A stretch of DNA of 64,000 nt from Natronoglomus mannanivorans (GCA_025517485.1 JAOPKB010000010.1:124001-188000), one strand, 5' to 3'. Positions 17,950 to 26,788 are shown, counted from the first letter of the stretch. Numbers and translations are program-made. Notes: a model not told the origin generated them from the letters alone.

Positions 17950-18162
17950 TCAGGAATCCCAGGCCAACTCGAGCCAGAGGTCTGCACCACAGCCCGTCAC
18001 GTCGTCGTATCCCGAACAGCGACCCTCCCTGACGACGTCAGCGAGGAGCGTCGACGACCCGCACTCGGGACAGTCGATCACGAAGCCGTCGTCACGTTGG
18101 GAGAGGGCGTCTTGCCCGAGGAACATCCGGGCCGCGTCCGCAGGTGGTTCGGTGTCGGTCAT
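17950..18162 (-). CDS. Small zinc-ribbon protein divergent from the helicase
   Basis: The protein has 70 residues from ATG 18162. It contains CPEC (31-34), Cys49 and Cys58 in CSGYDDVTGC, a probable zinc site, and ends LWLELAWDS. A T-rich box (CTTTTTGT on the minus strand) lies about 30 bases before the ATG, supporting a leaderless start here rather than an upstream extension that would overlap the divergent helicase. The function is unknown; being divergent from an XPB-like helicase hints at a DNA-related role. Confidence 0.7.
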   Translation of the reverse strand: MTDTEPPADAARMFLGQDALSQRDDGFVIDCPECGSSTLLADVVREGRCSGYDDVTGCGADLWLELAWDS

Positions 18163-18271
18163 GTACAGCTTCCGTCCACGTGCGAAGACAAAAAGTCCCG
18201 ACTCGATATCGACGGCCGCGTCCGTCGACCGAACGAAATCTGTAAACACCTGACGCCGATACCGAGGGGTA

Positions 18272-20167
18272 GTGACCGACAGCGATCCGACCTCGAGCGA
18301 CGGAGACGACGGCGAAGCCGGGGACGCGTTCACCCTCTCGACGTTCCACGAGATCTGCCAGCGCGAGGGCCGTCCCGTCCTCACCGCCGCCGCGATCGCC
18401 AGCGGACTCGAGGTCTCTCAGGAGGGAGCCAGCGAACGCCTCTCGGCGCTCGTCGACCGCGGCGAGGTCGAGCGGCTCTCGGTCTCGACCGACCCCGTCG
18501 TCTGGTACCCCAGCGAACTCGAGGATCTCACCGACCGCGAGCGGGTCGTGATCTTCCCGAAACGCCGCGAGATCGTCGTCGACCGACCGGACCAGTTCAC
18601 GCGCGCACAGCTCTCGCAGTTCGCCCATCTCGCCGACACGAACGGTGAGAGCGGCTACCGCTACGTCGTCCGGGCCGAGGACGTCTGGCAGGCCCCCCAC
18701 GACTCCTTCGATGACCTCCAGCGGACGATGCGCCAGGCACTGGGCCAGCGCTCGGAGGCGCTCGAAGAGTGGGTCGAGAGCCAGTGGGATCGCGCCCGGC
18801 AGTTCACCCTGCGAACGCATCCCGACGGCTACACCGTCCTCGAGGCCCGCAGCGCGGAAGTGATGGGCAACGTCGCCCGCCAGAAACTCGAGGAAGAACA
18901 CGTCCACGCGCCGATCTCGGACACCGAAGACTGGGTCCGGGAGGGATCGGAGGCCGCGATCAAGCGCATCCTCTACGAGGCGGGCTATCCGGTGCAAGAC
19001 GAGCGCGACCTCGAGGGTGGCGACGAGTTGCCGATGGACCTCCACGTCCGCCTGCGCGACTACCAGCAGACGTGGGTCGATCGCTTCGCCGAGGCCGGCG
19101 AGGGCGTCTTCGTCGGCCCGCCGGGCAGCGGGAAGACCGTCGCCGCGATGGGCGCGATGGCCCACGTCGAGGGTGAGACCCTCATTCTCGTCCCCAGTCG
19201 CGACCTCGCCCGACAGTGGGCCGATACGTTGCTCGAGCACACGACGCTCGAGGCCGACCAGATCGGTCAGTACCACGGCGGCGTCAAGGAGGTCCGTCCG
19301 GTGACCGTCGCGACCTACCAGATCGCCGGGATGGACCGCCACCGCTCGCTGTTCGACGACCGCGAGTGGGGGCTGGTGGTCTTCGACGAGGTCCACCACG
19401 TGCCAAGCGACGTCTACCGGCGGAGTACGCACCTCCAGTCGCGCCACCGGCTCGGACTCTCGGCCAGCCCCATTCGGGAGGACGACCGGCAGGTCGAGAT
19501 CTTCACGCTCGTCGGGCCACCGATCGGCACCGACTGGGAAGCGCTGTTCGAGGCCGGGTTCGTCGCCGAACCCGAACTCGAGATCCGTTACGTGCCGTGG
19601 GGCGAGGACGAACAGGCAAACGAGTACGGCTCGGCGGAGGGGCGCGAGCGCTACCAGATCGCAGCGATGAACCGGGGAAAGATCGCGGAAACCCGGTACC
19701 TGCTGTCGGCCCACCCCGCAGCGAAGGCGCTCGTCTTCGTCGATTATTTAGAACAGGGCCGGGAGTTCGCCGACGCCCTCGACGCCCCGTTCGTCAGCGG
19801 GGAGACGCCCCACCACCGCCGCCGGCAGTTGCTCGAGGAGTTCCGCCGCGACGAGCGGGACTTGCTGGTCATCTCGCGGGTCGGCGACGAGGGGATCGAC
19901 CTGCCGACGGCGGATCTTGCGATCATCGCCTCCGGTCTCGGGGGTTCGCGCCGGCAGGGAACCCAGCGGGCGGGCCGGACGATGCGGCCGGCGGGCGGCG
20001 CGCTCGTCTACGTCCTCGCCACGCGCGGGACCAGAGAGGAGGACTTCGCGCGCCGACAGCTCCAGCACCTTGGGCGAAAGGGAATGACGGTCACCGAGGA
20101 GACCGTCGAGCGGTCCACAGACTCGGACTCGGATTCGGATTCGGACTCGGACTCGAGCGACGAGTAA
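18272..20167 (+). CDS. XPB/Rad25-type superfamily 2 helicase
   Basis: The protein has 631 residues from GTG 18272. An N-terminal winged-helix-like region (about 20-80) precedes the motor. The Walker A motif is GPPGSGKT at about 281. The Walker B motif is DEVHH at about 373. Motif III is LSASP at about 397. Motif VI is QRAGRTMRP at about 565. The sequence fits archaeal XPB (Rad25) proteins used in DNA repair or transcription-linked strand opening. The last 15 residues are a Ser-Asp repeat typical of halophile tails. Its partner nuclease Bax1 is not seen nearby. Confidence 0.85.
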   Translation: MTDSDPTSSDGDDGEAGDAFTLSTFHEICQREGRPVLTAAAIASGLEVSQEGASERLSALVDRGEVERLSVSTDPVVWYPSELEDLTDRERVVIFPKRREIVVDRPDQFTRAQLSQFAHLADTNGESGYRYVVRAEDVWQAPHDSFDDLQRTMRQALGQRSEALEEWVESQWDRARQFTLRTHPDGYTVLEARSAEVMGNVARQKLEEEHVHAPISDTEDWVREGSEAAIKRILYEAGYPVQDERDLEGGDELPMDLHVRLRDYQQTWVDRFAEAGEGVFVGPPGSGKTVAAMGAMAHVEGETLILVPSRDLARQWADTLLEHTTLEADQIGQYHGGVKEVRPVTVATYQIAGMDRHRSLFDDREWGLVVFDEVHHVPSDVYRRSTHLQSRHRLGLSASPIREDDRQVEIFTLVGPPIGTDWEALFEAGFVAEPELEIRYVPWGEDEQANEYGSAEGRERYQIAAMNRGKIAETRYLLSAHPAAKALVFVDYLEQGREFADALDAPFVSGETPHHRRRQLLEEFRRDERDLLVISRVGDEGIDLPTADLAIIASGLGGSRRQGTQRAGRTMRPAGGALVYVLATRGTREEDFARRQLQHLGRKGMTVTEETVERSTDSDSDSDSDSDSSDE

Positions 20168-20204
20168 TCTCGCGAATCGAACCGTGATCGGCAGCTAGCC
20201 GCGC

Positions 20205-20534
20205 CTACCCGATCCGGGCCGGCGTCGCCGGCGGCGCGTCGGGTTCGACCGCTTCCACCTCCTCGACGGTCTGCACGCCGAAGCCGTCGGCGAGCTCGCG
20301 TCTGGCGACTGCGACGTCCTCGCCGCGATCGCCGACGAGCGTGACGCGCACACGGAGGTCGACGGTCGTATCGTTCAACCCGGGCTGGAGGCCGCGGACC
20401 TCCGGCTCCTCGACTCGGTCGACCGTGTCTATTCGTTCGACGATTCTCGCTGCGCCGTCCGCGAGGCTGCCGGTCGCGTTCACCGGAACGCGCACGGCGA
20501 GCGTCGCGCGGACGACTCGTGTCTGTCGTGCCAT
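20205..20534 (-). CDS. Hypothetical haloarchaeal protein
   Basis: The protein has 109 residues, acidic, with alternating Val/Arg beta strands (RVVRATLAVRVPVNATGSL, TTVDLRVRVTLVGDRGED) and a Pro/Ala-rich tail. Codon usage is typical and the length is plausible. The start codon lies 4 bases past the 3' end of a tRNA-like sequence on the same strand. No family is recognised. Confidence 0.55.
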   Translation of the reverse strand: MARQTRVVRATLAVRVPVNATGSLADGAARIVERIDTVDRVEEPEVRGLQPGLNDTTVDLRVRVTLVGDRGEDVAVARRELADGFGVQTVEEVEAVEPDAPPATPARIG

Positions 20535-20537
20535 TGA

Positions 20538-20607
20538 ACCCCCCGTCGAGAGTCGAACTCGAGGCTCGGGCAGGCTGCCCGCGTGTTCGCCGTTACACCA
20601 CGAGGGT
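20538..20607 (-). pseudogene. tRNA-Gly-like sequence, probably a degenerate tRNA
   Basis: On the minus strand the 70 bases fold like a tRNA. The acceptor strands ACCCTCG and CGGGGGG pair except at the first position. The D-arm is GTGT-AACGGCGA-ACAC. The T-arm is TCGAG-TTCGACT-CTCGA with the canonical GTTCGA. The anticodon arm CGGG-CAGCCTG-CCCG would present GCC (Gly), but base 33 is A instead of U, the 27:43 pair is broken and the variable loop is only about 3 bases. The D-arm start GGTGTAACGG is Gly-like. It is best read as a decayed tRNA or tRNA-derived leftover. Confidence 0.45.
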
Positions 20608-21097
20608 CGTGGTCAGTCGTGAATCCGTTCCCTCCGTTTCGTACACGTAGCGTCCTCCCTGACCGAACGAACGTCGGGTCGACAGCGACCGCCCCCAGTA
20701 GTGGAGACAGCGTAACAGTGACGTGACACCCGTCCGGCCAAGAATACGGACCTATGCGGCGCGGACGGAGTCGATGCCGATTCCGATCGGCATCACGGAC
20801 CACCGAACGACTCCGCCGCGCACGTCCCAATTGGGCCCGGAATATACCTCCGGAAGCCCGGTTGCCTTCGCGAGGCTGTGCAGGGATGCGAAGGCCGGGA
20901 TAGTGTGTGCGATCTGGGTCATCGGTCGGTGACGGTCACGAGTATTCGTGACCTGTTATCGAGAACATCTGGTGGAGATTACATAATTGTTTCTCAGGCG
21001 TGGTATAGCATACCACACAAGAGGGAAGAAGAAACACAGGAGTTCGAGTTCACGATCGAGCTCGAAACTGAAGTCGAGGCTGAGGCCCGCAAGACCG
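20608..21097. other. Intergenic region with a palindrome at 21000-21016
   Basis: No gene is supported. It contains GTGGTAT-AGC-ATACCAC (7-bp arms, 21000-21016), about 80 bases downstream of the ParA-partner gene on its own strand, which could be a transcript end or a binding site. Confidence 0.45.
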
Positions 21098-21628
21098 TCA
21101 GTCCGCTCGTTCGTCGCGGATCTCCTCGATGAGGCCGTCGGTATCGTCGGCAGCGAGTCGGAACACCGCGTCGTAGAACTCCCGTCCGGTGAGATCGCGG
21201 ACGTCGTGTTCGGTTCGCAGCTGCGCGTCGACTAACGCGCGTGCATCCTCGAGGTCGTCGATGGTCTCGTCGCGAACGTAGACCGTCTTCTTGGTCGTCG
21301 CGTCGAAGGGAAACGCCGACGGGTCGACCGGAGCATCGTCGTCGGATTCCGTATCCACCCCGTCGGAGTCGTCGTCCTCGGAGTCGGCAACCTCGTGCTC
21401 CGAATCGTCGTAGGTCACTTCTGCGAGATCGTCGGAATCGCTGTCAGTGTCAGTGGCGGTGGCGGTGTCGCCAGCCGTATCGGTCTCGGTCCCCGTGGAA
21501 GCAGACCCCTCACGGCCCGTCTCGGCTTCGACCTCGAGATCGTCCCCGTCACCGTCCTCGTCTTCGGCTTCACCGTCCTCCTCCTCGACGACGTCACTCA
21601 ACCCGGCGAATCGGTTGTCATCCGGCAT
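21098..21628 (-). CDS. Acidic partner of ParA, candidate centromere-binding protein
   Basis: The protein has 176 residues. The first 100 residues are an extremely acidic Asp/Glu/Ser/Thr tail. The conserved-looking part is C-terminal (KKTVYVRDETIDDLEDARAL, then TEHDVRDLTGREFYDAVFRL), a strand followed by helices. The pattern KTVYVRxETxxDLE is compatible with a ribbon-helix-helix-type N-strand plus helix (inference, not established). It overlaps the end of parA by 11 bases, so the two form one operon. In type Ib segregation systems a short gene just after parA encodes the centromere-binding protein; the repeat array upstream fits this. Confidence 0.7.
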   Translation of the reverse strand: MPDDNRFAGLSDVVEEEDGEAEDEDGDGDDLEVEAETGREGSASTGTETDTAGDTATATDTDSDSDDLAEVTYDDSEHEVADSEDDDSDGVDTESDDDAPVDPSAFPFDATTKKTVYVRDETIDDLEDARALVDAQLRTEHDVRDLTGREFYDAVFRLAADDTDGLIEEIRDERAD

Positions 21629-22448
21629 CGGCCACACCTCCGCGTTCGACGATCGCCGCCAGTTCGTCCAATCGCTCTAACATGTCGCTCTCCGGGTCGT
21701 GTTCCGCCAGCGGGACGCCCTCGCGCCAGGCGCGACGGAAGGCGATGCGCTCGCGCAGGCCTGGCCCCGGCGAATCGGGATCGTCGAAGTGATCCGAGCG
21801 AGCGAACGCCGGCAGATACTCACCGAAGTCCGACTCCTCGAGGTCGCCGATGATTCGCTTCTCCTCGTTGTCCCCGGCCAGCGAGTTGGGGACGATCGCG
21901 AGGATGTCCAGATCGATCTCCTTGCGGATCGGAAGGATCTGCTGGGTGTACATTCGCTCGAAGCCGCTGACGCTGGGCTCGCTCATCCGCAACGGGACGA
22001 TGACGTTTTGCGTCGAGATGAGCGAGGCGTCCGCGAGCGGTCCGAGGTTCGGTGGGGAGTCGACGACGACGTAGTCGTAGTCGTCCTCGAGCAACGGATC
22101 GACGACCTCGTTTCGGATCCAGAGCTCGCCGAAGGTCGCGCTGCGGATGCTGTTTTCGACGCTATCCAGATCCTCGTTGGCCGGGAGCACGTCGAAGGTG
22201 CCCGCCGAGCGAAGGATGTCCTCGAGTTCGGTGTCGTCGTTGTCGTCGAGAACGTTCCCGAGGTGAACGTCGCTCGAGTAGGCCTCGGCGAGGCCGACGC
22301 CTTCGGTGGCGTTGCCCTGCTGGTCTAAGTCGACGAGCAGGACGTCGTTCGAGCGATTGGCGAGTCGTTCCGCGAGGTTGATCGCGAGGGTCGTCTTGCC
22401 GACGCCGCCTTTCTGCAAGGCGACGCTGACGGCGCGTGTATCTGTCAT
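21618..22448 (-). CDS. parA: ParA-family segregation ATPase
   Basis: The protein has 276 residues from ATG 22448. The deviant Walker A is QKGGVGKTT (12-20). The A' motif is VLLVDLDQQGNAT. The Walker B-like motif is VVVDSPPNLG. A short N-terminus without a DNA-binding extension matches plasmid type Ib or archaeal ParA/Soj proteins that position DNA cargo by ATP-dependent nucleoid binding. It is the first gene of a two-gene operon. The start chosen excludes a long upstream frame made only of Thr-Val repeats, which is the 9-bp array read as protein. Confidence 0.9.
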   Translation of the reverse strand: MTDTRAVSVALQKGGVGKTTLAINLAERLANRSNDVLLVDLDQQGNATEGVGLAEAYSSDVHLGNVLDDNDDTELEDILRSAGTFDVLPANEDLDSVENSIRSATFGELWIRNEVVDPLLEDDYDYVVVDSPPNLGPLADASLISTQNVIVPLRMSEPSVSGFERMYTQQILPIRKEIDLDILAIVPNSLAGDNEEKRIIGDLEESDFGEYLPAFARSDHFDDPDSPGPGLRERIAFRRAWREGVPLAEHDPESDMLERLDELAAIVERGGVADAG

Positions 22449-23460
22449 GAGTCTGTATTCCTCCGTGGGTACCGCGACCGCGTATCTGATCGAACTCGTC
22501 TTCGAGCGTGCGCGTTCGCATCCGCGCGTCGAACACGTCGCAAACCGTTCGTGCGGTGGCGACAGTGTACCCGGTGTCGAGCGTGTAGAATGTGTAGACA
22601 GTGTCGGAAGTGAAGACCGTGTAGACGGTGAAAGCCGCCCACACAGTTCTCGCCGTTCGGAGTGTGTCCAGCGTCCGGACCTCGAGTACGGTTCGGGCCG
22701 TCGGCGACGCGTGAACAGTGTGAGAGACCGTGGGGCCAATCACGGTGTCCGACGTGTACACCCCCGAGGCAGTCCAGACGCCCCACACAGTGTGCACCGC
22801 TTACACCGTGTGGAATTCGTCCACCGTGTTCACTACACAATACACCGGATCGAGCGATTCGGGCGTTTCGGCGGGGTTGTAAGCGAGTTACGCCGGCGAG
22901 ACACGATTTACACATTGTGCACATTCTACAGAGTTCGAACGGTCAGTCGCGGTGAATGCCAGACGAATCGACCCAGCGATAGAACTTAACAGTAACGGAA
23001 CTGTTCACACCGCTAACACTGTTCGAACATCTGGAATGGTTTGGACAGTGTAAACTGTGTGGACTGTGTGTCTAAAAACGGAAGAGAGCGGCCACGAACG
23101 GTGATGGCACTGTGAGAAGAGCGGTGATAGTTCACACCGTGTAAACAGTGAACACAGTGTATTGCCGCCAGTCTTCGAAATGCAAGCCGACACGCCGCTG
23201 GTCGACTGCCTCACAAGGTGTACACAGTCTACAATGTTCACAATGTATGGGCAGTCGAGACGGTCCGGATCACTGGTCGATTGCCTTCTCAGAGAAGTGT
23301 GGGCTGCGACCACATCTACGACAGTTCACACCTTTTACACTGTGTAGAATGTGTGTTCTTCCCCACTCGATCGAGCCGATCGGTCCTGAAATCGGTAACG
23401 CTGCGAGGACACCGTGTACACTGTGTTCACCGTGCAAACTGTTCTGGAAGCTCGAGTTCC
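22449..23460. repeat. 9-bp-phased GTGTACAC-like iteron arrays upstream of parA (centromere-like)
   Basis: Short units with consensus close to GTGTACACN recur every 9 bases. At 22562-22633 eight contiguous units carry GTG at the same phase. The same phase can be followed through about 22520-22850. Further clusters lie at about 22985-23075, 23129-23162 (GTGAACACA phase), 23218-23260 (GTGTACACA, GTCTACAAT, GTTCACAAT, GTATGGGCA), 23320-23356 and 23409-23442 (GTGTACACT, GTGTTCACC, GTGCAAACT). The palindromic core means either strand can present the site. The arrays sit directly before parA, as centromere repeats do in ParA/RHH plasmid systems. No real coding frame is present. Confidence 0.75.
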
Positions 23461-23853
23461 ACTAGCCGATCGGTCGGTTTCGGCTCGAATTGGCACGCGA
23501 ATCATCACTCGAGCGAGATTGAAATAGTATATATTCCCCAAATACGTAGCAAAATCAGAATATTTAATATTATACGGCAGAAATATTGACGTGTATGGTG
23601 AGAGGTCGATCAGAAAATGGACAAAAAGGGCATTCCAGAACCAGCTGGACTGTCACGTTCGGGACTGTGGACGGCTCGGTCGTCGACGACGCCCCCATTT
23701 GGAGAGCCGCCGTCGTCCGAACTCGTCTCCCTCGAGTCGACCACTGCTCTCCGACGATCACCATCACGACGGGCGGTAACGGTCTGCGACGAGTCGTATC
23801 GTAGATAGGTAGTCCCCACGGATCGGACCGAAAGATCCGCACATTTCGAGTCA
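23461..23853. other. AT-rich intergenic stretch beside the iteron arrays
   Basis: The segment 23515-23600 is markedly AT-rich (AATATTTAATATTATAC at about 23558-23574), an island in GC-rich DNA. It may hold promoters or a melting region. The open frames here lack a credible product. Confidence 0.5.
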
Positions 23854-24669
23854 ATGCACGTATCCCACGCGACCGACCGCACGATTGCGCCGTACAACAC
23901 CGCGTATCTCCGTGACGACCGTACTCATCTCTACGAGGAGTACGATATCGACCGCGCACGCGACAGTGGAGCGGTCTGCCCGGAGACCGGCGAACGGGAC
24001 GCCCCACACGACGTCAGCGCACGGCGGGAGGCGATCCTGTCGTTTTACGGCCATCGGTGCGGTCGGTGTCTGTCGCCGATCGTGGCGACGAGCGTCGATG
24101 CGGACGCCGAACTCGGCTACGTCTATTCGCTGGCGGATGCCGGTGGAACTGACGACGGCGATCGCGATGACGGTCGAGATCGGTGGGCACTCGAGAACCT
24201 CGTGGCAGTCTGTGAGTCCTGTTACGAGGTCTGCTCGATCGAGGACCCGGACCGACTCGACGTCTTCGAGTCGGCCTACCAGGACGCCCAGCAGTTCCCC
24301 CAGTGGCTGGGTGATCCGCGGGTCGCCGTCGAACGAATCCCGCTGTCGGGTCGAGAGCTGTGGGTTCGCGAGCAACTGGCCACCCGCAGTGGCGACCTGC
24401 CGAGTGTCGACCCGGAGCCGCGGTCGAACTCGAAGTCGGTCAACGAACGAGTCGCCGAGACGGCGTGTCTCGCCCGGGAAACTCCCGCAAAGACTGCGAT
24501 CTCGTTCGGCGAGCAACTGGCCGCAGACGCCTGGCAACCGATGCCGACCGAACAGCGGCTGACCGAACGGTGGGAGGCACTCGAGGACTGTGACCGAGCG
24601 TCGTACGAGCGCCGGGCCGCCGACTGGCGGACGCTCGTCGAGAGTTCGTTCGTGCCGGCGCGGCGGTAG
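23854..24669 (+). CDS. HNH-nuclease-like protein with degenerate catalytic motif
   Basis: The protein has 271 residues. The middle has CGRC (69-72) and VAVCESCY (117-124, Cys120/Cys123), spaced like the zinc-binding CxxC pairs of HNH domains. ENLVAVCESC matches the 'xNLxxLCxxC' end of the HNH fold. The catalytic DH motif expected near residue 91 is YS (GYVYSLADAGG), and this replaces the usual general base His. It may be an inactive or binding-only HNH relative (inference). It is a single gene next to the AT-rich region. Confidence 0.6.
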   Translation: MHVSHATDRTIAPYNTAYLRDDRTHLYEEYDIDRARDSGAVCPETGERDAPHDVSARREAILSFYGHRCGRCLSPIVATSVDADAELGYVYSLADAGGTDDGDRDDGRDRWALENLVAVCESCYEVCSIEDPDRLDVFESAYQDAQQFPQWLGDPRVAVERIPLSGRELWVREQLATRSGDLPSVDPEPRSNSKSVNERVAETACLARETPAKTAISFGEQLAADAWQPMPTEQRLTERWEALEDCDRASYERRAADWRTLVESSFVPARR

Positions 24670-25001
24670 TCTTCGACGGCAGCGTCGACTCGAGTCGGCC
24701 ACGATTCTGCATCGTTCCCGCTGACGTTCCCCCTCCATCGGTACACTCCAATCGTTCCCGCTGACGATTCCCCCTCCACCGATTTCTGTCACGGCCATAC
24801 ACCGTCGACCGCCGCCGGTCCGCTAACGACGATCGAGAAGTCCGGGGTAGGCTCCGGTCCCGCAGCCTCGAGCTCGTTCGATCCCAACTGTCTACAACCT
24901 GCCTGTCGATCGACGCCAATATTCAAGTTCTCCTATCGGAAGTGTACAGGTAGCATGACTGTGTCTCGAGCGAGTTCAAGTCCACGTCCGACCGAGGTGG
25001 T
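24670..25001. other. Intergenic region with a direct repeat
   Basis: The block CGTTCCCGCTGACG plus CCCCCTCCA occurs at 24711-24740 and 24751-24783, a 40-base period, related to the block at 757-855. Nothing else is seen. Confidence 0.5.
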
Positions 25002-26762
25002 GTGTCCGTGAGCGAACAACGAGAGATCGTCGTCGGCGAGACCGGCGACGGCGAGGACGTCCGGCTCCCGGTCGTCCAGTTGTTGACTGGCCGCGGGTTC
25101 GTGACCGGGAAGTCCGGGTCCGGAAAGTCGAACACGGCGTCGGTCGTCGCCGAAGAGTTGCTGGAAGCGGGCTATCCACTGCTCGTGGTCGACACCGACG
25201 GCGAGTACTACGGGCTCAAAGAGGAGTACGAGATGCTCCACGCGGGCGCGGACGAGGAGTGTGACATCCAGATCGGCCCCGAACACGCCGAACAGATGGC
25301 CTCGCTCGCTCTCGAGGAGAACGTCCCGGTCATCCTCGACGTCTCCGGCTACTTAGACGAGGAGGTCGCAGACGAGTTGCTGCGTGAGACCGCCAGACAG
25401 CTGTTCGTCAAGGAGAAGAAACTCAAGAAGCCGTTCCTGCTCGTCGTCGAGGAGGTCCACGAGTACATTCCGGAGGGCGGCGGCGTCGGCGAGACGGGGA
25501 AGATGCTGATCAAGATCGGCAAACGCGGGCGGAAACACGGCCTCGGAATTCTGGGGATCAGCCAGCGCCCCGCCGACGTCAAGAAGGACTTCATCACGCA
25601 GGCGAACTGGCTCGTCTGGCACCGCCTGACGTGGGAGAACGACACCAAGGTCGTTGGCCGGATCATCGACACCGAGTACTCGGAACTCGTCTCCGGGTTG
25701 AACGACGGGCAGGCGTTCATCCAGACCGACTGGACCGAAAGCGACGTCCGCAAGATCCAGTTCCGGCGCAAGCGAACCTTCGACGCCGGCGCGACCCCCG
25801 GCCTCGACGACTTCGAGCGGCCGGAACTCAAGTCCGTCTCCGACGCGCTGGTCGGTGACCTCCAGAACATCTCCGAACGAAAACAGCAAGAGGAGAACCG
25901 GATCGAGGAACTCGAGCGGAAACTCACAGACCGAGACGACCGCATCGAAGACCTCGAGGAGGAACTGGAGTCGGCGCGGGACGTCTCCTCGGCGGCCCGC
26001 CAGATGGCCGACGCACTGAGTCAACCGAATTCCATGCAGACGGAACTCCCGGGCTCGAGCGAGGAGTTCCGACGGCTTCACGAGGAGGTCGTCGAACTCG
26101 AGGCCGAACGTGACGACCTCCGCGAGGAACTCGAGAGCCGAGAGGGAGAGCTCGAGGACCTCGAGAGCGAGAACGACCGACTTCGGGATCGAGTACAGGG
26201 TCTCGAACACCGACTCGGACGGGTTCTCGAGAAGCGGGCGGTCGGTAGTAAAGACGACGAGGGGTCCGGGGCTGAGAACGAGAACGAGAACGAAAGCGAG
26301 GCACCGATCCTCGACGGACAGGACGACCACGAGTTCCTCGAGTTCGGCTATACGTCGGTCGAGGGATCCGACGGCGAGTTGCTCGACGGGTCGGACGCTG
26401 CGGCCGGACGGAAACGCAGGGAGCGAGCGGACGCGGAAGACGATGGACTCCTCGTCGCGAACGGGGCCCACGACCTCGAGGAGCTACTGGGTCTACCGGC
26501 GGTCGACGAACGGCTCACTCGCGCGTGTGGGAATTCGCGGTGTGACGAGGACACGGCCCGGCAGGTCGTCGCCGACCTGATTCGCGAGGGACCGTGCCGA
26601 ACCGAAGCGATCGCGGGCCGCGTCGGACGGACGACGATCGCCGTCCAGAGTCTGCTCTCGGAGTTGCGGACGGAGGCGATCGTCGACCGGAACGACGACG
26701 GGAGTTACGCCGTCGCCGACGACGTGCTGGCCGGCCTCTCACGGCCGGTCGAGTCCGAGTGA
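25002..26762 (+). CDS. HerA-like ATPase with coiled coil and C-terminal winged helix
   Basis: The protein has 586 residues from GTG 25002; the GTG at 25008 is an alternative. P-loop GKSGSGKSNT is at 36-45, with a DTDGEYYGL motif at about 64. Walker B-like VVEEVHEYIP is near 149. The motif GISQRPADVKK marks the HerA/DUF87 group of FtsK-related ring ATPases. Residues of about 285-400 form a long heptad-rich coiled coil. Residues of about 510-585 look like a winged helix (DTARQVVADLIREGPCRTEA). Canonical HerA works with NurA in end resection, but no NurA is adjacent and the tail is not typical, so a dedicated DNA-pumping role is possible. Confidence 0.85.
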   Translation: MSVSEQREIVVGETGDGEDVRLPVVQLLTGRGFVTGKSGSGKSNTASVVAEELLEAGYPLLVVDTDGEYYGLKEEYEMLHAGADEECDIQIGPEHAEQMASLALEENVPVILDVSGYLDEEVADELLRETARQLFVKEKKLKKPFLLVVEEVHEYIPEGGGVGETGKMLIKIGKRGRKHGLGILGISQRPADVKKDFITQANWLVWHRLTWENDTKVVGRIIDTEYSELVSGLNDGQAFIQTDWTESDVRKIQFRRKRTFDAGATPGLDDFERPELKSVSDALVGDLQNISERKQQEENRIEELERKLTDRDDRIEDLEEELESARDVSSAARQMADALSQPNSMQTELPGSSEEFRRLHEEVVELEAERDDLREELESREGELEDLESENDRLRDRVQGLEHRLGRVLEKRAVGSKDDEGSGAENENENESEAPILDGQDDHEFLEFGYTSVEGSDGELLDGSDAAAGRKRRERADAEDDGLLVANGAHDLEELLGLPAVDERLTRACGNSRCDEDTARQVVADLIREGPCRTEAIAGRVGRTTIAVQSLLSELRTEAIVDRNDDGSYAVADDVLAGLSRPVESE

Positions 26763-26788
26763 TCGAGACGGCAAACGACGGGTCGACG

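Noticed and set aside
18092..19714. Minus-strand frame of 540 codons opposite the XPB-like helicase
   Set aside because: Shadow frame. The composition mirrors the helicase codons, and all helicase motifs are on the plus strand.
22162..22797. Minus-strand open frame of 211 codons full of Thr-Val triplets
   Set aside because: The repeated tripeptide pattern is the 9-bp DNA array read in one frame. It overlaps parA in another frame and lacks a normal start context.
22449..23460. CRISPR array reading of the parA-upstream repeats
   Set aside because: Units are 9 bp, contiguous and without unique spacers of constant length, and no cas genes are nearby.
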